DNA of 64,000 nt, from assembly GCF_900128455.1 (NCBI RefSeq), contig NZ_LT635783.1, positions 534,322-598,321 of the forward strand. The letters run 5' to 3'. The position numbers and the translations under genes are program-made. The notes under the pieces are model-generated. The model saw only the letters and a program-made list of their open reading frames with translations. It made no database searches and was not told the origin of the DNA. This document shows, one piece after another, positions 18,757 through 27,444 of the stretch (position 1 is the stretch's first letter; each line of letters starts with the position of its first letter). Source of the DNA: Bacteroides mediterraneensis (GTDB lineage: Bacteria > Bacteroidota > Bacteroidia > Bacteroidales > Bacteroidaceae).

Positions 18757-19143
18757 ATGGAAGTAGTAAATGCATTAGGCAGACGTAAAAGCGCAGTTGC
18801 TCGCGTTTTCGTAAGCGAAGGTACAGGAAAGATTACTATTAACAAGAGAGACCTTGCACAGTACTTTCCATCAACGATTCTGCAGTATGTAGTTAAACAG
18901 CCGTTGAACAAATTGGAAGTGGCTGAAAAATATGATATCAAAGTAAACTTGTGTGGTGGCGGTTTCACTGGTCAGTCTCAGGCTTTGCGTCTGGCTATCG
19001 CTCGTGCACTGGTTAAAATCAACCCCGAAGACAAGAAAGCTCTTCGTGCAGAAGGCTTCATGACTCGCGATTCTCGTTCTGTTGAACGTAAGAAACCGGG
19101 ACGTCCGAAAGCACGTCGTAGATTCCAGTTCAGTAAACGTTAA
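18757..19143 (+). CDS. rpsI: 30S ribosomal protein S9
   Basis: S9 of the small subunit, 128 residues, with a globular N-terminal domain starting NALGRRKSAVARVFV and the basic C-terminal tail SVERKKPGRPKARRRFQFSKR that reaches into the P site. The last residues KR are the conserved ones. It begins six bases after rplM, the usual bacterial L13-S9 pair, and is followed by a 211-base gap holding a composite inverted repeat before rpsB. Confidence 0.98.
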   Translation: MEVVNALGRRKSAVARVFVSEGTGKITINKRDLAQYFPSTILQYVVKQPLNKLEVAEKYDIKVNLCGGGFTGQSQALRLAIARALVKINPEDKKALRAEGFMTRDSRSVERKKPGRPKARRRFQFSKR

Positions 19144-19237
19144 CGAGGGGACAAGTTGGATAAGGGACAAGTTGGCAAGGATACTCTCTCTTATGGATTA
19201 TTTCCTTGTTGCCTCGTCAACTGATACCTCGTCACCT
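19144..19237. repeat. Composite imperfect inverted repeat between rpsI and rpsB
   Basis: The left arm holds two copies of GGGACAAGTTGG, the right arm holds CCTTGTTGCCTCGTCAAC and a second CCTCGTCA word. The arms are roughly complementary with several mismatches. It resembles the element between rpsB and tsf in its design of short tandem words facing their complements. No coding potential is seen. Confidence 0.55.
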
Positions 19238-19354
19238 AAAGAAGCGTTTAGTATCTAAACTGCCAGGATTCTTCCTGCAAGCATTTGTCGGAAAGACTAC
19301 CGGACAGTTGGTTCAATAAACAAAAAAGAAAGTAAACGATTAAAATTAAAAACA

Positions 19355-20194
19355 ATGTCAAGAGTAAATTTTGATACATTATTGGAGGCTGGTTGCCACT
19401 TCGGACACCTTAAAAGAAAGTGGAACCCTGCAATGGCTCCTTATATTTTCATGGAACGCAACGGTATTCATATCATCGATTTGAACAAAACTGTTGCTAA
19501 AGTTGATGAAGCTGCTGAAGCTTTGAAACAAATCGCAAAATCAGGAAAGAAAGTCCTGTTCGTTGCTACTAAGAAACAAGCTAAACAGGTAGTAGCTGAG
19601 AAAGCTGCTTCTGTAAACATGCCGTACGTTATCGAACGTTGGCCGGGTGGTATGTTGACAAACTTCCCGACAATCCGTAAGGCTGTGAAGAAAATGGCTA
19701 CTATCGATAAACTGACTAACGATGGTACTTATTCTAACCTGTCAAAGAGAGAAATCCTGCAGATTTCTCGTCAGCGCGCTAAATTGGAAAAGAACCTCGG
19801 TTCTATCGCTGATTTGACTCGTCTGCCGTCTGCATTGTTTGTAGTCGACGTAATGAAAGAAAACATCGCAGTTCGCGAAGCTAACCGTTTGGGTATTCCT
19901 GTATTTGCTATCGTAGATACAAACTCTGACCCGACAAACGTTGATTTCGTTATTCCGGCAAATGATGACGCTACTAAGTCTGTAGAAGTTATCTTGGATG
20001 CTTGCTGCGCTGCAATGGCAGAAGGTCTGGAAGAAAGAAAAGCTGAAAAAGTAGATATGGAAGCTGCAGGTGAAAACGCACCGAAAGCTGCAAAGAAAAA
20101 ATCTACTAAGGCTCGCATGGACAAGGCTGAAGAAGAAGCCATCAACGCTTCTAAAGCAGCTGCCTTCATGAACAAGGACGAAGAAGAAGCTTAA
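19355..20194 (+). CDS. rpsB: 30S ribosomal protein S2 with charged C-terminal extension
   Basis: S2 of the small subunit, 279 residues. The core (about 1-225) begins VNFDTLLEAGCHFGHLKRKWNP and contains the conserved segments FVATKKQAK, RWPGGMLTNF and FAIVDTNSDP. About 50 extra C-terminal residues are rich in Lys, Glu and Ala (AAKKKSTKARMDKAEEEA), as in other Bacteroidetes S2 proteins, and are probably disordered or helical. It is third in the rplM operon and is followed by an inverted-repeat element and tsf. Confidence 0.97.
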   Translation: MSRVNFDTLLEAGCHFGHLKRKWNPAMAPYIFMERNGIHIIDLNKTVAKVDEAAEALKQIAKSGKKVLFVATKKQAKQVVAEKAASVNMPYVIERWPGGMLTNFPTIRKAVKKMATIDKLTNDGTYSNLSKREILQISRQRAKLEKNLGSIADLTRLPSALFVVDVMKENIAVREANRLGIPVFAIVDTNSDPTNVDFVIPANDDATKSVEVILDACCAAMAEGLEERKAEKVDMEAAGENAPKAAKKKSTKARMDKAEEEAINASKAAAFMNKDEEEA

Positions 20195-20202
20195 TATAAA
20201 GT

Positions 20203-20271
20203 AAGTTGAGAATTGAAAATTGAAAATTGGGAAGACTGTATTCTCGATTCTCAATTCTCAATTCTCAACTT
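20203..20271. repeat. Hairpin of repeated GAATTGA words between rpsB and tsf
   Basis: The left arm is a run of AATTGAAA/G words beginning AAGTTGAGAATTG, and the right arm carries their complement ending TCAATTCTCAACTT. The arms pair over about 25 bases with few mismatches around a short loop, and TTGTTTTT follows, so it could attenuate or process the rpsB-tsf transcript. Confidence 0.75.
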
Positions 20272-20312
20272 TGTTTTTATGCATATTATTAACTCAAAAT
20301 AAAGATATTATT

Positions 20313-21305
20313 ATGGCTGTAAGTATGGCTGATATCACCAAGCTCCGTAAAATGACGGGAGCTGGTATGATGGACTGTAAAAATGCTTTGACAGAAGCTG
20401 AAGGCGATTTCGACAAAGCAGTAGAAATTATCCGTAAAAAAGGACAGGCTGTAGCTGCAAAACGTTCTGACCGTGAAACTTCAGAAGGTTGTGTATTGGC
20501 AAAATCAACTGGCGACTATGCAGCAATGATTGCTTTGAAGTGTGAAACTGACTTCGTGGCTAAGAATGCTGATTTCGTAGCGCTGACTCAGGCTATTCTG
20601 GATGCGGCTATCGCTAACAAATGCAAGACTTTGGATGAAGTAAAAGCTCTGCCGATGGGTAGCGGTACAATTGCTGACGCAATCGTAGAACGCAGCGGTA
20701 TCACAGGTGAAAAGACTGAATTGGATGGCTATAACTTTGTATCTGGCGCTTGTACAGCTGTTTACAACCACATGAACAAGAACCAGCTTTGCACTATCGT
20801 AGCTTTCAACAAGGTTTGTGATGAAAAAATCGCTCACGAAATTTGTATGCAGATTGCAGCTATGAACCCGATTGCTATTGATGAAGCCGGTGTTCCTGAA
20901 GCTGTAAAACAGGAAGAAATTAACGTGGCTATCGAAAAGACTAAAGCTGAACAGATTCAGAAGGCAGTAGAAGCTGCTTTGAAGAAAGCTGGCATCAACC
21001 CGGCTCACGTAGACAGCGAAGAGCACATGGAAAGCAACATGGCAAAGGGCTGGATTTCTGCTGAAGACGTAGCTAAGGCTAAGGAAATCAAAGAAACTGT
21101 AGCTGCTGAAAAGGCTGCCAATCTGCCGCAGGCTATGATTGAGAACATTGCGAAAGGTCGTCTGGGCAAATTCTTGAAGGAAGTTTGTCTGTTGAACCAG
21201 GAAAGCATCATGGAGCCGAAGAAGACTGTAGCTGATGTATTGAAGGAAGCTGATCCTGAATTGGCTATTACAGAATTCAAGCGTTTCACTTTACGTGCTG
21301 AATAA
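20313..21305 (+). CDS. tsf: Translation elongation factor Ts
   Basis: Guanine nucleotide exchange factor that regenerates EF-Tu-GTP. The frame is open from 20220, but the ATG at 20313 starts the conserved UBA-like domain (MADITKLRKMTGAGMMDCKNAL), giving 330 residues; the upstream part overlaps the hairpin and is not protein-like. The EF-Tu contact motif MIALKCETDFVAKNADF lies near residue 70. Two core dimerisation subdomains follow. It is last in the rplM-rpsI-rpsB-tsf operon and ends at two successive terminators. Confidence 0.97.
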   Translation: MAVSMADITKLRKMTGAGMMDCKNALTEAEGDFDKAVEIIRKKGQAVAAKRSDRETSEGCVLAKSTGDYAAMIALKCETDFVAKNADFVALTQAILDAAIANKCKTLDEVKALPMGSGTIADAIVERSGITGEKTELDGYNFVSGACTAVYNHMNKNQLCTIVAFNKVCDEKIAHEICMQIAAMNPIAIDEAGVPEAVKQEEINVAIEKTKAEQIQKAVEAALKKAGINPAHVDSEEHMESNMAKGWISAEDVAKAKEIKETVAAEKAANLPQAMIENIAKGRLGKFLKEVCLLNQESIMEPKKTVADVLKEADPELAITEFKRFTLRAE

Positions 21306-21325
21306 TCATTATTCGATATCCTTTT

Positions 21326-21358
21326 TCGGGCATGCAGTTTTGCATGCCCGATTTGTTT
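21326..21358 (+). terminator. First terminator after tsf
   Basis: Perfect 11-base stem TCGGGCATGCA, a GTTT loop, then a T-rich tail. Confidence 0.88.
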
Positions 21359-21360
21359 TG

Positions 21361-21390
21361 CGGCTGTTTGTTTCAAGCAGCCGTTTTTTA
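21361..21390 (+). terminator. Second terminator after tsf
   Basis: A 10-base stem CGGCTGTTTG against CAAGCAGCCG with one wobble, a three-base loop and six Ts, immediately after the first terminator. Confidence 0.85.
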
Positions 21391-21434
21391 TTGATTATTA
21401 TCAGGAAAAGTAATCTTTCAAGCTGGATATTTTG

Positions 21435-21442
21435 TATTTTTG
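21435..21442 (+). promoter_or_regulatory. -7 element for gpmI
   Basis: TATTTTTG matches TAnnTTTG, 48 bases before gpmI. No TTTG at the ideal -33 spacing. Confidence 0.6.
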
Positions 21443-21490
21443 CTGTCGGAAAACATAGAATGAAATTCTAACTTTTAAACAAAATAGATT

Positions 21491-23005
21491 ATGGCAAAGA
21501 AAGCGCTTTTAATGATTTTGGATGGTTGGGGATGTGGCGACCATCAGAAAGATGATGTAATCTTCAATACTCCGACTCCTTACTGGGACAGCCTGCTGGC
21601 TACCTATCCTCACTCACAGTTGCAGGCCAGTGGTGAAAATGTAGGTCTTCCCGACGGACAGATGGGTAACTCTGAAGTAGGCCACCTGAACATCGGTGCC
21701 GGACGTATCGTATATCAGGACTTGGTGAAGATTAACCGTGCTTGTGCCGACAACAGTATCCTGAAGAACAAAGAAATCGTGTCTGCTTTCTCATACGCAA
21801 AAGAGCATGGCAAGAACATGCACTTCATGGGACTGACCTCTAACGGCGGTGTTCACTCTTCTTTGGATCACTTGTTCAAGTTGTGTGACATTGCAAAAGA
21901 ATACGGACTGGAAAATACATTCATCCACTGCTTCATGGACGGTCGTGACACTGACCCGAAGAGCGGTAAAGGATTCATCGAACAGCTGACTGCGCATTGT
22001 GAGAAATCAGCCGGAAAGGTTGCCTCTATCGTAGGACGTTTCTATGCGATGGACCGTGACAAACGCTGGGCACGTGTGAAAGAAGCATACGACTTGCTGG
22101 TAAGCGGTATCGGTAAGAAGGCTACTGACATGGTACAGGCCATGCAGGAATCATACGACGAAGGTGTGACCGACGAATTCATCAAACCGATTGTCAATGC
22201 CAACTTCGACGGTACCATCAAGGAAGGCGATGTAGTGATTTTCTTCAACTACCGTAACGACCGTGCGAAAGAGCTGACTATCGTATTGACTCAGCAGGAT
22301 ATGCCGGAAGAAGGCATGAAGACCATCCCAGGATTGCAGTACTACTGTATGACTCCGTACGATGCTTCTTTCAAGGGCGTACACATTCTTTTCGACAAGG
22401 AAAACGTACAGAACACATTGGGTGAATACCTGGCCAACAACGGTAAGACACAGCTGCACATTGCAGAAACAGAAAAATATGCACACGTTACCTTCTTCTT
22501 CAACGGTGGACGTGAAACTCCATATACCAATGAAGACCGTATCCTGGTTCCGTCACCGAAAGTAGCCACTTATGACCTGAAACCGGAAATGAGTGCTTAC
22601 GAAGTGAAAGACAAACTGGTAGAAGCCATCGGTACACAGAAATATGATTTTATCGTGGTAAACTATGCCAACGGTGATATGGTAGGTCACACAGGTATCT
22701 ACGAAGCCATCGAAAAAGCAGTAGTTGCCATCGACAACTGTGTGAAAGATACAGTAGAAGCTGCCAAGGCAAACGGTTATGAAGTCATCATCATTGCCGA
22801 CCACGGAAATGCCGACCATGCTTTGAATGCTGACGGTACACCGAACACAGCTCACTCTTTGAACCCGGTTCCGTTTGTGTACGTAACTGAAAACAAGGAT
22901 GCCAAGGTAGAAAACGGTGTATTGGCCGATGTAGCTCCTTCTATCCTGCACATTCTGGGTATGGCCCAGCCGGCAGAAATGACAGGTCATGACCTGATTA
23001 AATAA
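21491..23005 (+). CDS. gpmI: 2,3-bisphosphoglycerate-independent phosphoglycerate mutase
   Basis: Converts 3-phosphoglycerate to 2-phosphoglycerate in glycolysis, using Mn2+ and a phosphoserine intermediate. The 504-residue length is typical. The alkaline-phosphatase-like fold begins MILDGWG, with the metal ligand Asp in that motif, and the phosphorylated serine is Ser61 in [13 protein letters not shown]. The substrate-binding insert contains [12 protein letters not shown] and [12 protein letters not shown]. Further metal ligands appear in [12 protein letters not shown] and [11 protein letters not shown]. It has its own -7 element and terminator, hence monocistronic. Confidence 0.98.
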   Translation: MAKKALLMILDGWGCGDHQKDDVIFNTPTPYWDSLLATYPHSQLQASGENVGLPDGQMGNSEVGHLNIGAGRIVYQDLVKINRACADNSILKNKEIVSAFSYAKEHGKNMHFMGLTSNGGVHSSLDHLFKLCDIAKEYGLENTFIHCFMDGRDTDPKSGKGFIEQLTAHCEKSAGKVASIVGRFYAMDRDKRWARVKEAYDLLVSGIGKKATDMVQAMQESYDEGVTDEFIKPIVNANFDGTIKEGDVVIFFNYRNDRAKELTIVLTQQDMPEEGMKTIPGLQYYCMTPYDASFKGVHILFDKENVQNTLGEYLANNGKTQLHIAETEKYAHVTFFFNGGRETPYTNEDRILVPSPKVATYDLKPEMSAYEVKDKLVEAIGTQKYDFIVVNYANGDMVGHTGIYEAIEKAVVAIDNCVKDTVEAAKANGYEVIIIADHGNADHALNADGTPNTAHSLNPVPFVYVTENKDAKVENGVLADVAPSILHILGMAQPAEMTGHDLIK

Positions 23006-23041
23006 GCTGTCTGAGAATCCTCAAGAGAACCAGATAAAAGT

Positions 23042-23081
23042 CGGGCTTCACTGCGGAAAAGTGGTGAAGTCCGTTTTTTTT
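23042..23081 (+). terminator. Terminator after gpmI
   Basis: A 10-base stem CGGGCTTCAC against GTGAAGTCCG with one wobble, followed by eight Ts. Confidence 0.85.
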
Positions 23082-23083
23082 AT

Positions 23084-23305
23084 GCCTTGTGGTCACACCG
23101 TATACCTGATGAGACTTTGTGAATGGGGAGGGGACAGCGGAAGCACTGGACGGTTCGCCGTTTGGGAGGCGATGTGTGGTTTCTTGCCTGATGAGTGTGA
23201 TACGGCTTGCTCGTGGAAACTGGATAGAAGAGGATGAAATCGCAAACATTCCGTCTTTCAGAGACTGTCCTGTTTTCTTGCCGAAATCTGACAGGAAAGA
23301 AAATA
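23084..23305. other. Intergenic stretch without recognisable content
   Basis: Between the gpmI terminator and the rpmH terminator I see no promoter, repeat or protein-like reading frame; the short open frames here have unlikely composition. It may be remnant sequence. Confidence 0.5.
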
Positions 23306-23346
23306 AAAAGCCGCAAAGTAAAAAAAAGGATTACTTTGCGGCTTTT
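23306..23346 (-). terminator. Terminator of rpmH
   Basis: A perfect 16-base stem (AAAAGCCGCAAAGTAA) with a 9-base loop. Read on the minus strand it ends in a T-run just after the rpmH stop. Confidence 0.88.
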
Positions 23347-23366
23347 CTGTCAAACAGAGTGCTTGA

Positions 23367-23528
23367 TTAAGCTTTAACTCCGTTGTATTCGTCAGATACA
23401 GTTAATTTCTTGCGGCCTTTAGCGCGACGTGCTGCCAATACTCGGCGACCGTTAGCGGTAGCCATTCTTTCACGGAAACCGTGTTTGTTTCTTCTCTTTC
23501 TGTTAGAGGGTTGGAATGTTCTTTTCAT
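23367..23528 (-). CDS. rpmH: 50S ribosomal protein L34
   Basis: A 53-residue basic protein of the large subunit. The translation starts [19 protein letters not shown] and continues [20 protein letters not shown], the unmistakable L34 signature, with a Bacteroidetes-type extension [15 protein letters not shown] consensus promoter lies upstream on the same strand and a strong hairpin downstream. Here rpmH is not next to rnpA or dnaA as in many bacteria, but is divergent from efp. Confidence 0.98.
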   Translation of the reverse strand: MKRTFQPSNRKRRNKHGFRERMATANGRRVLAARRAKGRKKLTVSDEYNGVKA

Positions 23529-23572
23529 TTTCGTATATACTATTTATGTTATTATTCCATGCGTTCGGGCTG

Positions 23573-23603
23573 CAAAATTAGTGACTTTTTTTTAATAATC
23601 AAA
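23573..23603 (-). promoter_or_regulatory. Consensus promoter of rpmH
   Basis: On the minus strand TTTG (23603-23600), 19 bases, then TAATTTTG (23580-23573): a perfect Bacteroidetes promoter, leaving a leader of about 40 bases. Confidence 0.85.
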
Positions 23604-23630
23604 GTGCTAAATCATTTTTAGACAAATCTT

Positions 23631-23662
23631 TTTGCGTTTTTTCGTGATTTAGATTAATTTTG
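23631..23662 (+). promoter_or_regulatory. Consensus promoter of efp
   Basis: TTTG at 23631-23634 and TAATTTTG at 23655-23662 with a 20-base spacer. It is back to back with the rpmH promoter, only 27 bases apart. Confidence 0.83.
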
Positions 23663-23717
23663 CAACCGTATTCAGAGGATAAATCAACTATAACATAATA
23701 ATAAAAGGATTTAAGTT

Positions 23718-24284
23718 ATGATTAATGCTCAAGACATTAAAATCGGAACCGCTATCCGTATGGATGGCAAATTGTATTTCTGCATTGACTTCCTGCATGT
23801 AAAACCGGGTAAAGGAAACACTTTCATGCGTACAAAGCTGAAAGATGTGGTAGACGGATACGTATTGGAACGTCGTTTCAACATCGGTGAAAAACTGGAA
23901 GATGTACGTGTAGAACGTCGTCCTTACCAGTATCTGTATAAAGAAGGTGAAGACTATATCTTCATGAACCAGGAAACTTTCGAACAGGTGCCCATCGCTC
24001 ACGACCTGATTGAAGGTGTGGATTTCCTGAAAGAAGAAATGGTGGTGGAAGTGGTTTCTGATGCTTCTACTGAAACTATCCTGTTCGCTGAACTGCCGGT
24101 AAAAGTACAGTTGAAGGTGACTTACACTGAACCGGGTCTGAAAGGTGATACAGCAACCAACGCTACCAAACCGGCTACTGTAGAAACAGGTGCTACTGTA
24201 CGTGTGCCGTTGTTCATCAACCAGGACGAAATTATCGAAGTGGATACTCGTGACGGTTCATACGTAGGTCGTGTAAAAGCTTGA
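23718..24284 (+). CDS. efp: Translation elongation factor P
   Basis: EF-P, 188 residues, binds between the P and E sites and rescues ribosomes stalled at polyproline. Three beta-barrel domains are expected: the KOW-like N-terminal domain (1-65), OB domain II (66-128) and OB domain III (129-188). The tip loop is KPGKGNTF with Lys32 at the position that is modified in other bacteria. I see no modification enzyme (epmA or epmB) nearby. The C-terminal signature EIIEVDTRDGSYVGRVK is conserved. It has its own promoter and a shared terminator with the convergent GH95 gene. Confidence 0.98.
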   Translation: MINAQDIKIGTAIRMDGKLYFCIDFLHVKPGKGNTFMRTKLKDVVDGYVLERRFNIGEKLEDVRVERRPYQYLYKEGEDYIFMNQETFEQVPIAHDLIEGVDFLKEEMVVEVVSDASTETILFAELPVKVQLKVTYTEPGLKGDTATNATKPATVETGATVRVPLFINQDEIIEVDTRDGSYVGRVKA

Positions 24285-24326
24285 TAAGATAGATTTGTCA
24301 GAGAAATCATTCTCAAAAGATAAAAA

Positions 24327-24359
24327 GAAAGCCGCATTGGACATTCCAGTGCGGCTTTC
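24327..24359. terminator. Bidirectional terminator between efp and GH95
   Basis: A 14-base stem GAAAGCCGCATTGG with one wobble and a five-base loop; A-rich on the left and T-rich on the right, suiting both convergent genes. Confidence 0.85.
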
Positions 24360-24379
24360 TGCGTATTGATACCTTCAGC

Positions 24380-26809
24380 TTACAAGAGCTGGATACCTTT
24401 GTTCGCTTTCAAGTTGACGGTTCGGGTCTTTCCGTTGAAGCAGACTTTTGTCTTGCCTCCTTTTCGGGCCTGGATGTACAGGGAAGTTACCTTGCCGTCT
24501 TTCCATTCCATGTCGACCACGAAACCTCCACGGGCACAGATTCCTTTCACGCTGCCGTCTTTCCATTCTTCCGGAAGGGCCGGAAGCAGGGTGATGCTGT
24601 TTTCAGACGACTGCATGAGCATCTCAATCACGCCGGCACAACCTCCGAAGTTGCCGTCAATCTGGAACGGAGAGTGGGCGTCGAGCAGGTTCGGATAAGT
24701 TCCTCCTCCGCGGCGGGCATCTTTCCCTTTGTAACCGTCCGGGCTGACGTAACGCAACAGACGGCGGTAGATGTGGTAGGCATTCTTACCGTCTTTCAGG
24801 CGGGCATAAAGATTGACACGCCAACCGGTGCTCCAACCGGTGGTGTTGTCGCCCTTGATTTCCAATGTACGGGCGCAAGCCTTGGCCAGGTCGGGTGTGT
24901 TTTCTACCGACAGATGGCGACCGGGATACAGACCAAACAGGTGCGATTGGTGACGGTGTTGCGGGTCTTCGTCGCTCCAGTCGTGGAACCATTCCTGCAG
25001 GTTGCCGTTCTTTCCTATCCGATAGGGCAGCAGACGGGCCAGGGTCTTGTCAATCTGTTTCCGGAAGTCCTTGTCCGTACCGAGCGCTTCGGCAGCCTTG
25101 GCGGCATCAATCAGGCATTCGCGGGTCATGGCCAGGTCGGCCGTACAGCCGTAGGATGTGGCACCGACATACCCGTCGGGTGTCACGAACTTGTTCTCCG
25201 GCGAAGTGCCCGGTGAGGTGAGCAGTTTGCCGTCCTTCTCAATCAGCCAGTTCAAGCAGAATTCAGCCGCCCCTTTCAGCACCGGATAATATTGCTGCAG
25301 GAACGCCTTGTCTTGTGTGAAGGCATAACGTTCCCAAATGTGAGTCGACAGCCAGGCGCCTCCCATGGTCCAGCAGGCCCACGACGGATCGCCTACGTTC
25401 AGTCCCACGGGGCAGGTCATGGCCCAGATGTCCGTGTTCTGTCCCAGGCACCATCCCTTCTGTACACCGTAATACGCCTTGGCTGTGGCTTCTCCCGTAT
25501 GTTGCAGGTTGGCAATGAATTCCATCAGCGGACGGTGCATCTCACTCAGGTTGGCTGTCTCGGCGGCCCAGTAGTTTTCCTCCAGGTTGATGTTGCTGGT
25601 ATAGTTGCAGCTCCAGGGTGGAAGGAGCCGTTCGTTCCACAATCCCTGCAGGTTGGCCGGCACACCCGGTGTGCGCGAGCTGGAGATGAGCAGGTAGCGG
25701 CCATACTGGAAATACAAGGCTTCCAGTTCCGGATTCTTCTGCGACTGGTCCGTGTATTGCAGGAGCTGTATGTCGGTGGGCAGGTTGGCGATGGTTTTGT
25801 CCGTGCTTCCGAGGTTCAGCTCTACGCGGTTGAAGAACGACTGGTAGTCGGCCACATGCGCCTTTTCGAGTGTCTCGAACGATTTCCGTGCCGCCCGGTC
25901 CATACGCTGTGCCACCAGGTTCCGGTAGTCACGGCCTTCTTTCATCGGGTCCTTGTCGAAACCGTTGAAGCTGGTCACGTTGGCTACCAGAATCAGGGCC
26001 TCTTTTCCGCCCGCTATCTTCAGTTCCCCCGACGGGAAGCTCTTTACCTGGCTTTCCGGGGCGATGACCCGAATCAGCGTGCGGAAATGCGTACCCCGTT
26101 CCGGGTCGTACAGGTGCTTGTTTTTCACGTCATCGAAATATACCGGATACGAATGATAGGCTGCATAGCCTTCGGCCGAGATTTCATTGCCGGAAGCCGT
26201 GGTGGAATGGGGCAGGAGTGAGGTGAAAGAAAGAAGTGCCTGAATGCCTTTTTCGCTTTCTGTCTGCAGGCGGAGCACAATCACGGAGTCGGGAGCCGAG
26301 GCGAAATAGTCGCAGGAAAAAGCTTTGCCGTTCCGCTGGTAGCTGGTCCGTGCGAGGGCTTGCCGGATGTCCAGGCTCCGCTGGTAGCCGGTCACCTGTG
26401 CCGGTTCGTCCAGATACGTGAGGGAGAGTTGCCCCAAGGGCTGGTAGTTTTCGCTGTAATGTCCCTGCACCTTTCGTTGGGCAAGGTCGGCGCCGCGGTA
26501 GTCTTCCTTATCGAGCAAGGCCCGTATTTCTGGAATTGCCTTGTAGGCATCGGGAGTAGTGACTTTCCGGTCGGGTTCGCCGGTCCATAGTGTCAAGTCG
26601 TTCAGGGAGAGGACATCCTTGTCCGTGCCTCCGTAAAGAATGGCTCCCATCGTACCGTTTCCGATGACCAGAGCCTCTTCAAAATATTCCGCCGGTCGGT
26701 CGTAGTGCAGCACCAGCCGGTTTTGTGCGGAAAGTGAGAATGCGTGTAATGAAATGGTACAGGCCATTACCGCAATGCCTTTCCATTTACGGATAGAAAT
26801 ACTTTTCAT
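24380..26809 (-). CDS. GH95 family alpha-L-fucosidase or alpha-L-galactosidase
   Basis: A secreted glycosidase of 809 residues, started at the ATG at 26809, which gives a signal peptide (KGIAVMACTISLHAFSLSAQ); the frame extends upstream without a better start. Domains: N-terminal beta-sandwich (about 30-280), helical linker, (alpha/alpha)6 barrel (about 370-730) and a C-terminal beta domain. The family's key residues can be placed: Asn406 and Asn408 in NINLEENYW, Glu538 in SPGTSPENK as acid, and Asp718 in IDGNFGG. The inverting enzyme removes alpha-1,2-L-fucose or L-galactose. The NINLEENYW motif differs from the more usual NINTEMNYW, which may shift specificity. It is an orphan among housekeeping genes, with an array of short palindromes upstream of its start. 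Confidence 0.93.
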   Translation of the reverse strand: MKSISIRKWKGIAVMACTISLHAFSLSAQNRLVLHYDRPAEYFEEALVIGNGTMGAILYGGTDKDVLSLNDLTLWTGEPDRKVTTPDAYKAIPEIRALLDKEDYRGADLAQRKVQGHYSENYQPLGQLSLTYLDEPAQVTGYQRSLDIRQALARTSYQRNGKAFSCDYFASAPDSVIVLRLQTESEKGIQALLSFTSLLPHSTTASGNEISAEGYAAYHSYPVYFDDVKNKHLYDPERGTHFRTLIRVIAPESQVKSFPSGELKIAGGKEALILVANVTSFNGFDKDPMKEGRDYRNLVAQRMDRAARKSFETLEKAHVADYQSFFNRVELNLGSTDKTIANLPTDIQLLQYTDQSQKNPELEALYFQYGRYLLISSSRTPGVPANLQGLWNERLLPPWSCNYTSNINLEENYWAAETANLSEMHRPLMEFIANLQHTGEATAKAYYGVQKGWCLGQNTDIWAMTCPVGLNVGDPSWACWTMGGAWLSTHIWERYAFTQDKAFLQQYYPVLKGAAEFCLNWLIEKDGKLLTSPGTSPENKFVTPDGYVGATSYGCTADLAMTRECLIDAAKAAEALGTDKDFRKQIDKTLARLLPYRIGKNGNLQEWFHDWSDEDPQHRHQSHLFGLYPGRHLSVENTPDLAKACARTLEIKGDNTTGWSTGWRVNLYARLKDGKNAYHIYRRLLRYVSPDGYKGKDARRGGGTYPNLLDAHSPFQIDGNFGGCAGVIEMLMQSSENSITLLPALPEEWKDGSVKGICARGGFVVDMEWKDGKVTSLYIQARKGGKTKVCFNGKTRTVNLKANKGIQLL

Positions 26810-26908
26810 AGTGTATGTGTGAATAAAGAAAATTAACAACCGCAAGTTATTAAGAAAATCCCGTACGGGCAAAAACTTGGCCTGAAACATGGAAAAAAGG
26901 GGTGAAAA

Positions 26909-26990
26909 AAACGCCTTTGCGTTTGACTTGAAACGCAAGTGCGTTTGAAGGAAAACACAAGTGCGTTTTGACCGAAACGTAAAGGCGTTT
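26909..26990. repeat. Four-unit palindrome array, 22-base period (array A)
   Basis: Four 16-base imperfect palindromes of the form AAACGYNNNNGCGTTT (one arm varies slightly per copy) start at 26909, 26931, 26953 and 26975, each followed by exactly 6 bases before the next, a strict 22-base period. It lies about 100-180 bases upstream of the GH95 start. Confidence 0.88.
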
Positions 26991-27033
26991 TTGGCGGGGT
27001 GTCAAAAGTCTTCAGAGGTCGACGAAAGTCTAC

Positions 27034-27070
27034 AAAAAAAGCCTTCCCATCATCGCGATGGAAAGGCCTT
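27034..27070 (-). terminator. Terminator of rpmE
   Basis: Stem GCCTTCCCATC against GATGGAAAGGC with one mismatch, ending in seven Ts when read on the minus strand, 28 bases after the rpmE stop. Confidence 0.85.
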
Positions 27071-27097
27071 TCTTTATTTTTCCCGAAAAATAATCAA

Positions 27098-27352
27098 TTA
27101 TTTTTTCTTGTGGTTTGCATAACGGCTCATGAACTTGTCCACACGTCCTGCTGTATCCACCAGTTTAGACTTACCAGTGTAGAACGGGTGAGATGAGCTA
27201 GAGATTTCCAGCTTAACCAACGGATAAGTTTCTCCTTCGAATTCAATTGTGTCCTTCGTAGCACAAGTTGAACGAGACAGGAACATGTCGCCGTTTGACA
27301 TGTCTTTAAATACTACCGGACGGTAGTTTTCAGGATGAATGCCTTTTTTCAT
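27098..27352 (-). CDS. rpmE: 50S ribosomal protein L31, type B
   Basis: L31 of the large subunit, 84 residues, starting [17 protein letters not shown]. The zinc-binding cysteine pairs of the C+ type are missing (only one Cys, in RSTCATKD), which together with the length marks type B (L31B). The conserved [13 protein letters not shown] segment is present and the C-terminus is basic. It is monocistronic, with a -7 element upstream and a hairpin downstream. In other bacteria the type B form is used in low zinc; whether a zinc-binding paralogue exists cannot be judged from this window. Confidence 0.97.
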   Translation of the reverse strand: MKKGIHPENYRPVVFKDMSNGDMFLSRSTCATKDTIEFEGETYPLVKLEISSSSHPFYTGKSKLVDTAGRVDKFMSRYANHKKK

Positions 27353-27436
27353 TTTAGTATATACTTTTTGTTGTTATTATTGACAAATAAATATGTGGTA
27401 ACACCGATAAAGTGTGTAATGGTCTATTTCGGGTTG

Positions 27437-27444
27437 CAAAGATA
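27437..27444 (-). promoter_or_regulatory. -7 element for rpmE
   Basis: Read on the minus strand TATCTTTG, matching TAnnTTTG, about 85 bases upstream of rpmE. No distinct -33. Confidence 0.55.

Noticed and set aside
20220-20312. N-terminal extension of tsf
   Set aside because: It is translated from the intergenic hairpin; homologues start at the ATG at 20313.
23084-23316. Minus-strand 78-codon open frame between gpmI and rpmH
   Set aside because: No initiation signal or family features; it overlaps the rpmH terminator.
26909-26990. CRISPR-like array at the 22-base-period repeats
   Set aside because: Units are palindromic, only 22 bases in period, have gaps of 4-10 bases and vary in sequence; no cas genes are nearby.
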